NCBI RefSeq assembly: GCF_900199185.1
Contig: NZ_OBMI01000003.1
Coordinates: forward strand, 620,001 to 684,000
Direction of reading: 5' to 3'
DNA: 64,000 nt
Source of the DNA: Sphingomonas guangdongensis
GTDB lineage: Bacteria > Pseudomonadota > Alphaproteobacteria > Sphingomonadales > Sphingomonadaceae
Shown: piece after piece, positions 53,736 to 63,742 of the stretch
Numbering within the stretch: the first letter of the stretch is position 1
How the letters are laid out: the number at the start of each line of letters is the position of its first letter
Made by a program: the position numbers and the translations under genes
The notes under the pieces: generated by a model
Database searches by the model: none
The model's input: only the letters and a program-made list of their open reading frames with translations
What the model was told of the DNA's origin: nothing

Positions 53736-55231
53736 GCGACACTACCATTACCCGCGCCCGCCTTGTCACCGCGGTAAGCGCGCTGGTGCTGGTCGCAGGG
53801 GGCGTGGGCTTCGGGCTCGCGAAACTTGGCACGTCCTCGGCTGCCGATCAAACGGCATCCCCAGCCCCGCAGAAGAAGATCCTCTACTGGTATGATCCGA
53901 TGATCCCGGGGGAGCGGCACGACGGCCCGGGTCTCTCGTCGATGAGGATGAAACTGATCCCCCGCTATGCCGACGAGGGCGCAGGCGGTAGCGCCGCACC
54001 GGGCGTAGCGATCGATCCGGCCAGCCTCCAGCGGCTCGGCGCGCGGATCGTCACGGTCGAACGCGGATCGTTGTCAAACTCGGCCTCGGCAACCGGCAGC
54101 ATCGAGTTCAATGACCGCAACGTTGCGGTCGTGCAGGCACGCAGCGGCGGCTTCGTTCAGCGCGTCTATGCGCGCGCGCCAGGCGATGTCGTGCCGGCAG
54201 GCGCCCCGCTCGCCGATATCCTTGTGCCCGAATGGGCGGGCGCGCAGGCGGAGTATCTCGCCGTGCGCCGCACCGGGGATGCCGGGCTCACGCGGGCGGC
54301 ACGAGAGCGCCTGTTGCTTCTCGGGATGCCCGCCGGATCGATTGCATCGGCGGAGTGGCGCGGCCGACCGCAAGGTGTGACGACGATCAGCACGCCCGTG
54401 GGGGGCGTCATCAAGACGCTCGGCGTCCGACAGGGGATGACGGTCGCGCAAGGACAGACACTGGCGGAGGTGAACGGCCTCGCCACCGTGTGGCTGAACG
54501 CGGCTGTCCCTGAGGCCCTCGCAGGAAACCTGCGGATCGGCACGCCCGTCATCGCCACGCTGGCGGCTTTCCCGGGCGAAAGCTTCAGGGGCCGCATCGC
54601 TGCGATCCTGCCCCAGGCCGAGGCAGCGAGCCGCACGCTCACAATCCGCGTCGAGCTCCCCAACCGTGCCGGCCGGTTGCGCCCCGGTATGTTCGCCAGC
54701 GTGGCGCTCGACCAGGGGAGCCGCGATGCACTCCTTGTTCCGAGTGAGGCCGTGATCCGGACCGGCCGGCGCACACTCGTCATGTTGGCAGGGCCGGGTG
54801 GACGCTTTCGACCCGCCGAGGTTCGCACTGGCGCAGAAGGCGGCGGCAAAACCGAGATAGTCGCCGGCCTGACCGAGGGTGAGAAGGTTGTCGCGTCGGG
54901 CCAGTTCCTGATCGACTCCGAAGCGAGCCTCGCTGGCCTCGATGCGCGTCCGATTGGTGTCGAAGCGTCACCCGCAACAAAGCCGGCCGTGAAACCCACC
55001 GCGTCGATCTACGAGACGGTCGGCAGCATCGAGGCGATCGATCGCAGTTCCGTCACCCTGTCCCATCAGCCCGTTCCGGCGATCGGCTGGCCGGCCATGA
55101 CAATGACGTTCCGCGTCGCCGATCCCGCGTTGGTGCGTGGGTATCGCAAGGGTGAGCGGGTGCGGTTCGGCTTTGATCAACCCGCCGATGGTCCAACGCT
55201 GCGCCGCATGACGCGCGAGGCTGGGCGATGA
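53732..55231 (+). CDS. cusB: Adaptor CusB with fused C-terminal CusF domain
   Basis: 499 residues. N-terminal anchor, then a heavy-metal-binding segment ([26 protein letters not shown]), the CusB lipoyl and barrel domains ([46 protein letters not shown]), and a membrane-proximal part. The last 80 residues ([32 protein letters not shown]) are a complete CusF domain with His, Trp-Pro-Ala-Met-Thr-Met ligands. CusF normally is a separate copper chaperone handing Cu+/Ag+ to CusB; here one copy is part of the pump. Overlaps both neighbours by 4 bases. Confidence 0.93.
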   Translation: MSDTTITRARLVTAVSALVLVAGGVGFGLAKLGTSSAADQTASPAPQKKILYWYDPMIPGERHDGPGLSSMRMKLIPRYADEGAGGSAAPGVAIDPASLQRLGARIVTVERGSLSNSASATGSIEFNDRNVAVVQARSGGFVQRVYARAPGDVVPAGAPLADILVPEWAGAQAEYLAVRRTGDAGLTRAARERLLLLGMPAGSIASAEWRGRPQGVTTISTPVGGVIKTLGVRQGMTVAQGQTLAEVNGLATVWLNAAVPEALAGNLRIGTPVIATLAAFPGESFRGRIAAILPQAEAASRTLTIRVELPNRAGRLRPGMFASVALDQGSRDALLVPSEAVIRTGRRTLVMLAGPGGRFRPAEVRTGAEGGGKTEIVAGLTEGEKVVASGQFLIDSEASLAGLDARPIGVEASPATKPAVKPTASIYETVGSIEAIDRSSVTLSHQPVPAIGWPAMTMTFRVADPALVRGYRKGERVRFGFDQPADGPTLRRMTREAGR

Positions 55232-58200
55232 TTGCCGCGATCATCCGCTGGTCGGTCGCGAACCGCTTCCTCGTCGTCCTGGCGGCCATCGCGCTCGCCA
55301 TGGCCGGGGTGTTCGCAATGCGTGCCACCCCCGTCGATGCGCTCCCCGACCTGTCCGACACGCAGGTCATCATCCGCACGAGCTGGCCGGGCCAAGCCCC
55401 GCAGATCGTCGAGAACCAGGTGACGTATCCGCTCACCACGACGATGCTGTCCGTGCCTGGCGCGAAAACCGTGCGCGGCTATTCGTTCTTCGGCGACAGC
55501 TACGTCTATGTCCTCTTCGAGGATGGGACCGACCTCTATTGGGCGCGCTCACGCGTGCTGGAGTATCTGAGCCAGGTGCAGGGACGGCTTCCCCAAGGCG
55601 CGCAGGCCGCGCTGGGTCCTGATGCGACGGGGGTCGGCTGGGTCTATGAATACACGCTGTTGGACCGCACCGGCCGCCGTGACCTGTCGCAGCTCCGATC
55701 CTTGCAGGACTGGTTCCTACGTTATGAACTGAAAACGCTGCCCGGCGTTGCGGAGGTGGCGAGCATCGGCGGAATGGTGAAGCAATATCAGGTGCTGCTC
55801 GACCCGACGCGGCTCGCCGCATTCGGTGTCACGCACACTCAGGCCGTCGATGCCATTCGCCGCGCCAATCAGGAGGCCGGCGGGTCCGTCCTCGAGCTGG
55901 GCGAAGCCGAATATATGGTGCGCGCGTCAGGTTACTTGCGCACCGTCGACGATTTCCGCGCGATCCCGCTCAAGGTCGCCGGTGCCGGCGTCCCCGTTAC
56001 CTTGGGCGACGTCGCGTCGATCCAGATCGGCCCCGAGATGCGCCGCGGCATCGCCGAGCTGAACGGCGAAGGCGAGGTCGCGGGCGGAGTCGTCATCCTG
56101 CGTCAGGGCAAGAATGCACGGCAGACGATCGAAGCCGTCAAGGCCAAGCTCGCGGAACTGAAAGCGAGCCTTCCCCCCGGCGTCGAGATCGTCACCACCT
56201 ATGACCGCTCGCAATTGATCGACCGCGCGGTGGAGAATTTGACGGGCAAGCTGATCGAGGAGTTCGTCGTCGTCGCGATCATCTGCGGGTTGTTTCTGTG
56301 GCATGTCCGGTCTGCGCTGGTCGCGATCGTCACCTTGCCTCTGGGGGTGCTCGCGGCCTTGCTCGTCATGCGTGTGCAGGGGGTGAACGCCAACATCATG
56401 TCTTTGGGCGGTATCGCCATCGCGATCGGCGCGATGGTCGATGCCGCGATCGTGATGATCGAGAACGCGCACAAGCGGATCGAGCGATGGGAACACGACC
56501 ATCCGGGCGTGGCGCTGGCGGGCGAGGAACGCTGGCGCGTCATCACCGAGGCCGCGGCCGAGGTCGGGCCGGCGCTGTTCTTCAGCCTCGTCATCATCAC
56601 GCTGTCGTTCGTGCCGGTGTTCACGCTCGAAGCGCAGGAGGGACGGCTGTTCGCCCCGCTCGCCTTCACCAAGAGCTATGCGATGGCGGCAGCGGCGATC
56701 CTGTCGGTAACGCTCGTGCCGGTCCTGATGGGATGGCTGATCCGGGGACGCATTCCGGCCGAGAACGACAACATTATCAACCGCGTGCTCACCCGTGCCT
56801 ATCGCCCGGCGCTCGACCGCGTGTTGGCGCGGCCTTGGGCGGCGATCGGCATCGCCGCCCTGGTACTGGCGACGACGGCATGGCCGCTGACCCGATTGGG
56901 TGGCGAGTTCATCCCGACGATGGATGAGGGCGATCTGCTCTACATGCCGTCCGCGCTTCCCGGCCTTTCGGCCGCGAGCGCCTCGGCCCTGCTCCAGCGC
57001 ACAGACCGGCTGATAAAAACCGTTCCCGAGGTCAAAACCGTGTTCGGCAAAGCCGGACGCGCCGAGACCGCGACCGACCCGGCACCGCTCGAGATGTTCG
57101 AGACGACCATCCAATTCAAGCCGCGCGATCAATGGCGCGCGGGGATGACGCCGGCAAAGCTGGTGGAGGAGCTGGACCGCACAGTGCGCGTGCCCGGCCT
57201 CACGAACGTATGGGTGCCTCCGATCCGCAATCGGATCGATATGCTCGCGACCGGCATCAAGAGTCCCATCGGGGTGAAAGTGTCGGGGTCCAACCTCTCC
57301 GAGCTGGACCGCATCGCCGGCAGCATCGAACGTGTCGCCAGGACCGTGCCGGGCGTCAGCTCGGCATTGGCAGAACGGTTGACCGGAGGCCGCTATGTCG
57401 ATGTCGATATCGATCGGGTGACCGCGGGGCGCTACGGTCTCAACATCGCCGATGTGCAGGAGATTGTGTCCGGCGCGATCGGCGGCGAGACGATCGGCCA
57501 GACGGTGGAGGGCCTTGCCCGCTACCCGATCAGCGTCCGCTACCCCCGCGAGCTGCGTGACAGTCTGGAGGGACTGCGAACTCTCCCAATCGTCACCGCA
57601 TCGGGTCAGCAGATCACACTCGGCACCGTCGCATCCGTGTCGATCGCGGAAGGTCCACCGATGCTCAAGACGGAAAATGGTCGACTCTCGACATGGGTCT
57701 ATGTCGACGTGCGCGGGCGCGACCTGGCCTCCACGGTCGCCGATCTGCGCCGTGCTGTTGGCAAAGATGTTCGGCTCAGCCCCGGCGTCTCGATCGCCTA
57801 TTCCGGACAATTCGAGTATCTGCAGCGTGCCGAGGCTCGGTTGATGCTCGTCGTGCCGGCGACACTCGCGATCATCTTCCTTCTCCTCTACCTTACCTTC
57901 GGTCGCCTCGACGAGGCGGCGCTTATCATGGGCACACTGCCCTTCGCGCTGACCGGCGGCATCTGGACATTATGGCTGCTCGGCTATGCGCAATCGGTCG
58001 CCACAGGTGTCGGGTTCATCGCGCTCGCCGGCGTGTCGGCGGAGTTCGGCGTCGTCATGCTGATCTACCTGAAACACGCATTGGCCGAGCGCGGGCCGTC
58101 ACCGTCGGGCGAGCAAGTATCGGAAGCGATCAGGGAGGGCGCGCTGTTGCGGGTACGTCCCAAGGCGATGACCGTCGCTGTCATCGTCGCCGGGCTGTTC

Positions 58201-58365
58201 CCCGTGCTGATCGGGCATGGCGCCGGATCGGAGGTGATGAGCCGGATCGCCGCGCCGATGATCGGTGGAATGCTGACCGCCCCTTTCCTCTCCATGTTCA
58301 TCCTGCCAGCCGCCTACTTGCTCTTGCGGCGGCGAGCTTCAACCCGCCCCGAAAGGAAGATCTGA
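55228..58365 (+). CDS. cusA: Cu/Ag RND efflux pump CusA
   Basis: 1045 residues, complete HME-RND. Membrane segment 4 has [24 protein letters not shown], the Cu/Ag signature that sets CusA apart from the CzcA DFG type. The periplasmic methionine path (MFETTI, MLATGI) and the start ([20 protein letters not shown]) also fit CusA. It takes Cu+ or Ag+ from periplasm and cytosol out through CusBC. The stop overlaps the cusF ATG (TGATG). Confidence 0.94.
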   Translation: MIAAIIRWSVANRFLVVLAAIALAMAGVFAMRATPVDALPDLSDTQVIIRTSWPGQAPQIVENQVTYPLTTTMLSVPGAKTVRGYSFFGDSYVYVLFEDGTDLYWARSRVLEYLSQVQGRLPQGAQAALGPDATGVGWVYEYTLLDRTGRRDLSQLRSLQDWFLRYELKTLPGVAEVASIGGMVKQYQVLLDPTRLAAFGVTHTQAVDAIRRANQEAGGSVLELGEAEYMVRASGYLRTVDDFRAIPLKVAGAGVPVTLGDVASIQIGPEMRRGIAELNGEGEVAGGVVILRQGKNARQTIEAVKAKLAELKASLPPGVEIVTTYDRSQLIDRAVENLTGKLIEEFVVVAIICGLFLWHVRSALVAIVTLPLGVLAALLVMRVQGVNANIMSLGGIAIAIGAMVDAAIVMIENAHKRIERWEHDHPGVALAGEERWRVITEAAAEVGPALFFSLVIITLSFVPVFTLEAQEGRLFAPLAFTKSYAMAAAAILSVTLVPVLMGWLIRGRIPAENDNIINRVLTRAYRPALDRVLARPWAAIGIAALVLATTAWPLTRLGGEFIPTMDEGDLLYMPSALPGLSAASASALLQRTDRLIKTVPEVKTVFGKAGRAETATDPAPLEMFETTIQFKPRDQWRAGMTPAKLVEELDRTVRVPGLTNVWVPPIRNRIDMLATGIKSPIGVKVSGSNLSELDRIAGSIERVARTVPGVSSALAERLTGGRYVDVDIDRVTAGRYGLNIADVQEIVSGAIGGETIGQTVEGLARYPISVRYPRELRDSLEGLRTLPIVTASGQQITLGTVASVSIAEGPPMLKTENGRLSTWVYVDVRGRDLASTVADLRRAVGKDVRLSPGVSIAYSGQFEYLQRAEARLMLVVPATLAIIFLLLYLTFGRLDEAALIMGTLPFALTGGIWTLWLLGYAQSVATGVGFIALAGVSAEFGVVMLIYLKHALAERGPSPSGEQVSEAIREGALLRVRPKAMTVAVIVAGLFPVLIGHGAGSEVMSRIAAPMIGGMLTAPFLSMFILPAAYLLLRRRASTRPERKI

Positions 58366-58691
58366 TGAAAGCCACTTTCTCCATGCGCGCCGCATTCATG
58401 CTACTAGTCACGCCGATCGCAGCGAGCGCTCTTGCTCAAGGCAGCAGGCCGGCTGCATCGGCTGTAAAATCCGGCAGCGGATCGGGGACGATCACTGCCG
58501 TCGACGCGAAAGGTGGAACCGTAACCATCAAGCACGGCCCGATCCCGACGATCGGCTGGCCCGCAATGACGATGACCTTCCGGGCATCCCCCCCGACCCT
58601 GCTCAAGGGACTGCGGTCGGGGCAGCGGGTCGCATTCACCGCCAAGGCGAAGGGTATGACGGCAGAAGTTACGGCGATCAGCCCGCATTGA
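58365..58691 (+). CDS. cusF: Periplasmic copper chaperone CusF
   Basis: 108 residues, ATG overlapping the cusA stop, GAAAGGAAG before it. The signal peptide ends at ASALAQG. The CusF barrel follows with [18 protein letters not shown]: the His, Trp and two Met residues that hold Cu+/Ag+ in CusF. It repeats the domain fused to the adaptor, so this operon has two CusF units. Confidence 0.93.
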   Translation: MKATFSMRAAFMLLVTPIAASALAQGSRPAASAVKSGSGSGTITAVDAKGGTVTIKHGPIPTIGWPAMTMTFRASPPTLLKGLRSGQRVAFTAKAKGMTAEVTAISPH

Positions 58692-58712
58692 CGACGCGTG
58701 CCGACCTTCGCG

Positions 58713-59480
58713 TCAGTGCGCCATCGCCAGCACGGGCGGCGCAGCGATCATCCACAGCGCCATCGCGACCATCATCAGGTTTTCGGTGAGCGAGATGAAG
58801 CCGAGCGGCACGTTGCTGTCCCCGCCCACGCACGCGCATTTCAGCTCACGCTTGTCGATGTAGACGGCCTTGAACACCGACACCGCGCCGATCGTACCGA
58901 TAACGAGCGCGACGGGCACCGACAGCCAGGTCAACGCGCCGGCTGCCATCAGGACGCCCGCCGCTCCTTCCGCGTAGGGATAGACATAGGAATAGGGCAC
59001 CCAGCGCTTCGCGAGCAGATCGTAGTTGAGGAACATGCTCGAGAAGCTCTCGACGTTCTGGAGCTTGAGCATCGCCAGAGCGCACATCGAGAACGCGATG
59101 AACCATTCACCCGCCCGCACCGTGAAGGGCGTGCCGAGTACCGCATAGCTGGCGGCGAGCGCCATCAGCGCCGTCATCGCGAACACGGCAATCACCGGGC
59201 GATAGGTGACGGCCTTGGGGTCGCGGACCATCTTGCCGAAGAAGCGGCGCAGATCGTCATAGCCGCCGACCCGCTCCCCGGCGATAAAGATCTGCGGGGT
59301 CGTCTTGACGCCGTGCTTCGCCTTGAAAGCGTCGGTTTCTTCCCGCGTCATCAGCCAATGGTCATCGACCGCATAGCCTTCCCGGCGCAGAAGATCCTTC
59401 GCCTTCAGCCCGAAAGGGCAGGTATGTTCCGGCATCACCATCCGGTAGATCGTCGCCTGTTTGGCGGGGGCGCTCGCCAT
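58713..59480 (-). CDS. Glutaredoxin-MauE/DoxX-type membrane fusion protein
   Basis: 255 residues. The first 85 residues form a glutaredoxin domain with the single-cysteine active site CPFG and TTPQIFIAGERVGGYDDL. The rest is a four-segment membrane domain of the MauE/DoxX type, with CACVGGDSNVPLGFISLTEN near the end, a cysteine pair that could accept electrons in the membrane. It may move reducing power through the inner membrane. Divergent from a MerR with a mer-type operator, so likely induced by metal or redox stress. Confidence 0.85.
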   Translation of the reverse strand: MASAPAKQATIYRMVMPEHTCPFGLKAKDLLRREGYAVDDHWLMTREETDAFKAKHGVKTTPQIFIAGERVGGYDDLRRFFGKMVRDPKAVTYRPVIAVFAMTALMALAASYAVLGTPFTVRAGEWFIAFSMCALAMLKLQNVESFSSMFLNYDLLAKRWVPYSYVYPYAEGAAGVLMAAGALTWLSVPVALVIGTIGAVSVFKAVYIDKRELKCACVGGDSNVPLGFISLTENLMMVAMALWMIAAPPVLAMAH

Positions 59481-59508
59481 GCCGCTTCTCCAATATCCTC
59501 GCCCCGCC

Positions 59509-59540
59509 TATATAGGGTCCGTACCATAGTACGGAGTCAA
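59509..59540 (-). promoter_or_regulatory. Mer-type operator and promoter (glutaredoxin-MauE gene)
   Basis: The dyad TCCGTAC-N4-GTACGGA at 59518-59535 is the half-site sequence of the Tn501 mer operator. On the minus strand TTGACT (59540-59535) and TATATA (59514-59509) flank a 20-bp spacer that contains the dyad. It fits a MerR-activated promoter. Confidence 0.82.
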
Positions 59541-59543
59541 GGC

Positions 59544-59957
59544 ATGACCGGCATGACGATCGCGGCGCTCGCGCGCGAGGGCGGCGTCGGCGTCGAAACG
59601 GTGCGCTACTATCAGCGTCGCGGTTTGCTGGACGAGCCAGACCGGCCGACCGGGGCTGGCGCCGGAGGCGGCATCCGGCGCTACGGCACCGATGACGCCC
59701 GCCGCCTTCGCTTCATCCGCTCGGCGCAGGCAGCCGGTTTCACGCTCGAGCAGATCGGTGAGCTTCTGGCGCTGGATGCGACCGACGATCGCGCGCGTGC
59801 GCGCCAGCTCGCCCATGAGCAGATGGCGGCGCTGGATGCGAAGATCGCCGAGCTTGAACAGGCGCGTGCTTCGCTGCGTCGGCTTGCCAGCGAGTGCGGC
59901 TCGGGATCGGCAGGGCCGTGCCCAATCCTGACAGCGTTCGATTCACCGACTGAGTGA
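59544..59957 (+). CDS. MerR-family regulator lacking the dimer-helix cysteine
   Basis: 137 residues (ATG 59544; a second ATG at 59553). The DNA-binding half MTIAALAREGGVGVETVRYYQRRGLLDEPDRP is very close to mercury MerR, and its operator lies upstream. In the effector half, the cysteine that mercury MerR has before the dimer helix is replaced (LALDATDDRARARQLA), while the C-terminal pair remains (CGSGSAGPC). With two of three Hg2+ ligands, the signal may be a different metal, a thiol state or none. Confidence 0.85.
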   Translation: MTGMTIAALAREGGVGVETVRYYQRRGLLDEPDRPTGAGAGGGIRRYGTDDARRLRFIRSAQAAGFTLEQIGELLALDATDDRARARQLAHEQMAALDAKIAELEQARASLRRLASECGSGSAGPCPILTAFDSPTE

Positions 59958-59997
59958 TCTTTGATTAGCTCCCAGGCGGTCAGCAGGAGATTTCGGA

Positions 59998-60450
59998 TCA
60001 GGCAAATAGATCGCCGATCGCACGCATACGGAAGGCGTTGATCCACCGACGTCGGCGATGCTCGCTGGCGTCGTGGCGCATGTGGCACCGCTGGCAGAGT
60101 GCAGCGAGGTTGCGTGGTCGGTTATCGCTCGGATCATGGTTCAGATGCGCGCTAGCAAGAACCACGCGCGTGATCCGCACTTGTGAAGGTGGATCAATGC
60201 CGACGAAGCCAGGTTGCGCGCATAAGAGGGCGTCGGGCGGCGGCAGGCGGCGAACGCACCTGCCCTGCCCGTTGCGCCACCTGCTTATGTCCTCATCCCA
60301 CCAAACACCATCGCCCAGATGCAGCACATGACGACCATGCGGGCGCTGACAATGTTCGCAGCGTCCTTTGGCGCGGCCAAACCGGATGAAGGCAGATAGT
60401 TCACGCCAGTCAATCGGGTAGAGCCAGCGATGTTCACGCGCGATTGGCAT
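59998..60450 (-). CDS. HNH-type zinc-binding nuclease-like protein
   Basis: 150 residues from the ATG at 60450. CEHCQRPHG gives a first cysteine pair, HLNHDPSDNRPRNLAALCQRCHMRHD gives the core His-Asn-His of HNH nucleases with a second cysteine pair. It resembles the small HNH proteins found on phages and plasmids. It is alone between the MerR and the sulfur operon. Whether it cuts DNA here is not known. Confidence 0.8.
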   Translation of the reverse strand: MPIAREHRWLYPIDWRELSAFIRFGRAKGRCEHCQRPHGRHVLHLGDGVWWDEDISRWRNGQGRCVRRLPPPDALLCAQPGFVGIDPPSQVRITRVVLASAHLNHDPSDNRPRNLAALCQRCHMRHDASEHRRRRWINAFRMRAIGDLFA

Positions 60451-60609
60451 AACAATTCTATGATTCAGTATCGTGGAGAACGAAAGCAGAAAACAGCAGT
60501 GACTCAACTTATCCATTACGGCTAGGTCACTAAGCGATTAGCTGACTTGGCTACTCAAGGAATGGTGTCAAAACCGTTCGGTTGTGACACTGGTTAGGAA
60601 GCCGAGCGA

Positions 60610-61566
60610 TCAGCTGCCAAGCATTTTTCCGTCAATCTCCTGACCATAATAGTCCCCTTTGGGGTGAAACTGCTTACGTGCGCTCTCGACAGTCCCGGTC
60701 TGCCGCGGATCGCGGGGTCGCTCGCGACTATCGACATAGGCGGCGACATCCCACGCCTGCTGATCCGTCAGCGTGTTGCCCTCACCATAAGGCATGTTGG
60801 CCTTGATGAACCCGGCAGCCGACGCCAGCCCGGTCATGCCCGCACCCCAATTGTAGGAGCGCGCTCCCCACAGCGGCGGGATAGTATAGCTGCCGTCCGG
60901 GTTCGCCTGCCCTTGGCCGTTCGCACCGTGGCATGATGCGCACTGGCCGGCGAACACAATCGCGCCGCGAACCGGATCGTGCCCGATCGGGGTTGTGGCG
61001 AGCTTTATGAACCCGCGACCGGGCAGCGGCTTGCCGGATGGCGCGCCGGTCGCGAGCCAGGCGAAATAGCTCTGGAGATCGCGGTAGATATCGTCGCCAT
61101 AGGGCGGCGGGGCGCCGGCTTTCGAGGCGGGCGCGTTCATCGAGTAGAGGAAGCAGTCGCGGATGCGATCCTCCATCGTGTTCACCCGGCCGTTCTTCGC
61201 GCGATAAGCTGGGTAGCTGACCCAGGCCGCCCACATCGGGGACGCATCGGCCTTCCGCCCGGCATCGAGGTGACAGTTGCTGCACGTCAGGCCGTTGCCG
61301 ACGTACTGGCCGGCATGAGCCGCGCTCGCGGTGAAGATCAGTCGACCGCGCCGGATCGCGTCGCCGTCCGGCCCGGCGGGGATGGTGCTTTCCGCCGGTG
61401 GCGAAAAGGCGGCGTCCGCTGCTACCTCGACGGGTGCCTGCACGGGCGCGTCAGACTGCCCTACCTTGTAGGTGACGACGAGGACGAGCAGCGCGGCGGT
61501 AATGGCGAAGATGATACGCTGGGCATCGCCATCATCACCGGGCGTTGGCGGCGTTGGTTCGGTCAT
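60610..61566 (-). CDS. Dihaem c-type cytochrome, TsdA-like
   Basis: 318 residues from the ATG overlapping the MBL stop (ATGA). An N-terminal anchor (IIFAITAALLVLVVTY) and two haem c sites (TCSNCH about residue 96, CASCHG about residue 214). CFLYSMNAP after the first haem and the spacing resemble thiosulfate dehydrogenase TsdA, where a Cys binds the first haem iron. It probably oxidises or reduces a sulfur compound in the periplasm. Last gene of the thiol/sulfur operon. Confidence 0.75.
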   Translation of the reverse strand: MTEPTPPTPGDDGDAQRIIFAITAALLVLVVTYKVGQSDAPVQAPVEVAADAAFSPPAESTIPAGPDGDAIRRGRLIFTASAAHAGQYVGNGLTCSNCHLDAGRKADASPMWAAWVSYPAYRAKNGRVNTMEDRIRDCFLYSMNAPASKAGAPPPYGDDIYRDLQSYFAWLATGAPSGKPLPGRGFIKLATTPIGHDPVRGAIVFAGQCASCHGANGQGQANPDGSYTIPPLWGARSYNWGAGMTGLASAAGFIKANMPYGEGNTLTDQQAWDVAAYVDSRERPRDPRQTGTVESARKQFHPKGDYYGQEIDGKMLGS

Positions 61567-62450
61567 TTGCCCGCGCCGAAGTGGTTGAGCGGCACCTTGA
61601 GGAACGCTGTGCCGCACGCCTCCGGCTCCGGCAGGCGACCGCCGCGGATGTTCACCTGGAGCGCGGCAAGCATCAGGTCCGGCAGCGGCAGGGTTGCGTC
61701 GCGCTTCTCGCGGGTGGCGACGAACTCGGCCTCACCGATGCCGTTGTGCACATGGATGTTGTCACGACGCTGGTCCGCCACGGTCGATCGTCCAAAGACT
61801 TCGCGCCCGTCCTTGCCGTAGTCGTGGCCGACATAGGTCGCGGTGCTGGGCGGCAGTTCGAGGATCGCCCGGATCGAGCGCCACAGCGCGCGCGCGTTGC
61901 CGCCTGGAAAGTCAGCCCGACTGGTGCCGCTGTCGGGCACCATCAGCGTGTCGTGGACGAACGCCGCGTCGCCGACGACGTAGGTGATCGAGGCGAGCGT
62001 GTGGCCGGGCGACAGCATGACGTGCGCGTCGAGCGAGCCGATCCTGAACTGCTCGCCATCGGCGAACAGGCGATCCCACTGGCTACCATCGACGGGCAGG
62101 TCGGGCAGGCAGTAGATGTCCTGCCAGAGCTTCTGCACCTCCACGACCTTGGTGCCGATCGCGGTTTTGCCCCCTGTCTTTTCCGCGAGATACGGCGCGG
62201 CCGAGAAGTGATCGGCATGGGGATGGGTATCGAGCACCCATTCCACAGTAAGTCCCTTGGCGCGGACATATTCGAGGATCATATCGGCATTGTCGGTTGC
62301 GGTCGCACCGGCACGGGGATCGAAGTCGAGGACCGGATCGATAATCGCGGCGGTCTTCGTGGCTTCGTCGACCACGACATACTGGAAGCTGCCGGTGCGC
62401 TCGTCATGGAGCGACGCAACCGTCATGCCCTTGTGATTATACTCGATCAT
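61563..62450 (-). CDS. MBL-fold hydrolase, persulfide dioxygenase-like
   Basis: 295 residues. The metal motif THPHADH is at about residues 75-81, and further ligands lie in LSPGHTLASITYVVGD, HDTLMVPDSGTSRADFPGG and YVGHDYG. The SGTSRADFPGG loop and the overall length match the bacterial ETHE1/Blh group of persulfide dioxygenases, which oxidise glutathione persulfide to sulfite with one iron. Coupled to the TsdA-like cytochrome. Confidence 0.85.
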   Translation of the reverse strand: MIEYNHKGMTVASLHDERTGSFQYVVVDEATKTAAIIDPVLDFDPRAGATATDNADMILEYVRAKGLTVEWVLDTHPHADHFSAAPYLAEKTGGKTAIGTKVVEVQKLWQDIYCLPDLPVDGSQWDRLFADGEQFRIGSLDAHVMLSPGHTLASITYVVGDAAFVHDTLMVPDSGTSRADFPGGNARALWRSIRAILELPPSTATYVGHDYGKDGREVFGRSTVADQRRDNIHVHNGIGEAEFVATREKRDATLPLPDLMLAALQVNIRGGRLPEPEACGTAFLKVPLNHFGAGK

Positions 62451-62471
62451 GTTTCGTATCCTCTCGCATCG

Positions 62472-63113
62472 TCAGCTTTCTTCCCGCGCACGCGCGAACA
62501 GCCGTTGGAAATCGCTGGCGTCGATCGCGCCCATCACCAGCATGGGACCGGCAAGATAACCCGGGGTGCCCGCCAGTCCGATCGAATAGGCTTCCTGTCC
62601 GTTCGCCCGCAGGCGGGCTGCGACAGCGTCCGCGTGGGCGGCAAGCCAGGTCATCGCGCGCAGCCAATCGCCGCCAGCGCGCATCACGACGTCCCGCAAC
62701 ACGTCGTCGTCGATCGTGCGGCTGTCCGTCATCAACGCACGATGGACGGTCGGGTAAACTCCCTGTTCGGCGCACGCGAGCGCCACGCTTGCGGCACGTT
62801 CGGATGGCGGACCGAAGATGGGCCAATCCTTGTAGATGACCCGCACCTTGCCGTCGCGTTGCACAGCCTCTTCCAGGGCGGAAAATCCATGACGGCAGGC
62901 CGGGCAACGATAGTCGGTGAACACGGCAAGCCGGAGCGTAGCATCGGCAGGTCCGTCCTCGGGCGAGCCGTTACCGGCAAGGATCAGGTCGGCGGTCGGC
63001 CCGACGTCGCGCCCGATCGGGGCGGTACGCCGTAGAACCTGCCCGACTGCCCAACCACCCACGACCACCGCGCCCAAGCCGGCAAGCTGTCTCCGATTGA
63101 GCGGCCCGGGCAT
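62472..63113 (-). CDS. DsbA-like thioredoxin-fold oxidoreductase, copy 1
   Basis: 213 residues. A twin-arginine-like or ordinary signal (NRRQLAGLGAVVVGGWAVGQVL), then a DsbA fold with CPAC (TDYRCPACRHGF, about residue 70) and a cis-proline loop (LAGTPGYLAGPML). It acts on disulfides in the periplasm. The paralog next to it has CPYC. Two such enzymes in one operon may form an oxidase/reductase pair or handle metal-damaged thiols. Confidence 0.83.
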   Translation of the reverse strand: MPGPLNRRQLAGLGAVVVGGWAVGQVLRRTAPIGRDVGPTADLILAGNGSPEDGPADATLRLAVFTDYRCPACRHGFSALEEAVQRDGKVRVIYKDWPIFGPPSERAASVALACAEQGVYPTVHRALMTDSRTIDDDVLRDVVMRAGGDWLRAMTWLAAHADAVAARLRANGQEAYSIGLAGTPGYLAGPMLVMGAIDASDFQRLFARAREES

Positions 63114-63115
63114 GG

Positions 63116-63742
63116 TCAGCGCGCCGCTGGTTTTTTGCGCGCTTCCGCGACGAGACGACGCAACGTCGGGAGATCGACAGCACCGGCGACGACCTGCGAG
63201 CCGACGATCAGCGCTGGTGTTCCGTTGAAACCGATCGCCTGGGCGATGCTATCGGTGCGCGTAAGCAGCGCGTCGATTTCGGCGCCACGGTTCTTCAAAT
63301 CGCGTTGCAGACGGGGCCAGTCGACCTTGGCTTTGGCAGCCGCTGCCTTGACGCCCGCGCTGTCGAGCCGCGCCGGCGAGGTCATCAGGGCCTCGTGAAA
63401 GGCGGCATGCCTGCCCTGCCATTGGCTCGCGACAGCCGCGCGTGACGCCTCACGCGAGGCAGGTCCGAAGATCGGCCAGTCCCGGTACACGACCCGTACC
63501 TTCGGGTCGGAGCGAAGCAGGGCGTTCAGCACCGGCTCCATGCGACGGCAATAGGGGCAGTTATAGTCGAAAAACTCGACAACCGTGACGTCGTAGGTCC
63601 TGCCGGCGCGCTTGGGAGCCACGGGATCGTCAACGACCGCCTTGCGCGACAGATCGGGCTGCTGGGCCATGAGAGGCGTGATCGGCGCGGCGAAGGCAAG
63701 CGCGGCCAGGAGGCCCCGAGACAACAGGTTGCGACGATTCAT
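63116..63742 (-). CDS. DsbA-like thioredoxin-fold oxidoreductase, copy 2
   Basis: 208 residues. The signal peptide ends at LMAQQ. FDYNCPYCRRME gives the CPYC active site near residue 62, with FNGTPALIVG as the cis-proline loop. It ends two bases before copy 1 begins, and its ATG overlaps the TlpA-like stop. Shares the VYxDWPIFGP motif with copy 1, so the two are paralogs within the operon. Confidence 0.85.
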   Translation of the reverse strand: MNRRNLLSRGLLAALAFAAPITPLMAQQPDLSRKAVVDDPVAPKRAGRTYDVTVVEFFDYNCPYCRRMEPVLNALLRSDPKVRVVYRDWPIFGPASREASRAAVASQWQGRHAAFHEALMTSPARLDSAGVKAAAAKAKVDWPRLQRDLKNRGAEIDALLTRTDSIAQAIGFNGTPALIVGSQVVAGAVDLPTLRRLVAEARKKPAAR

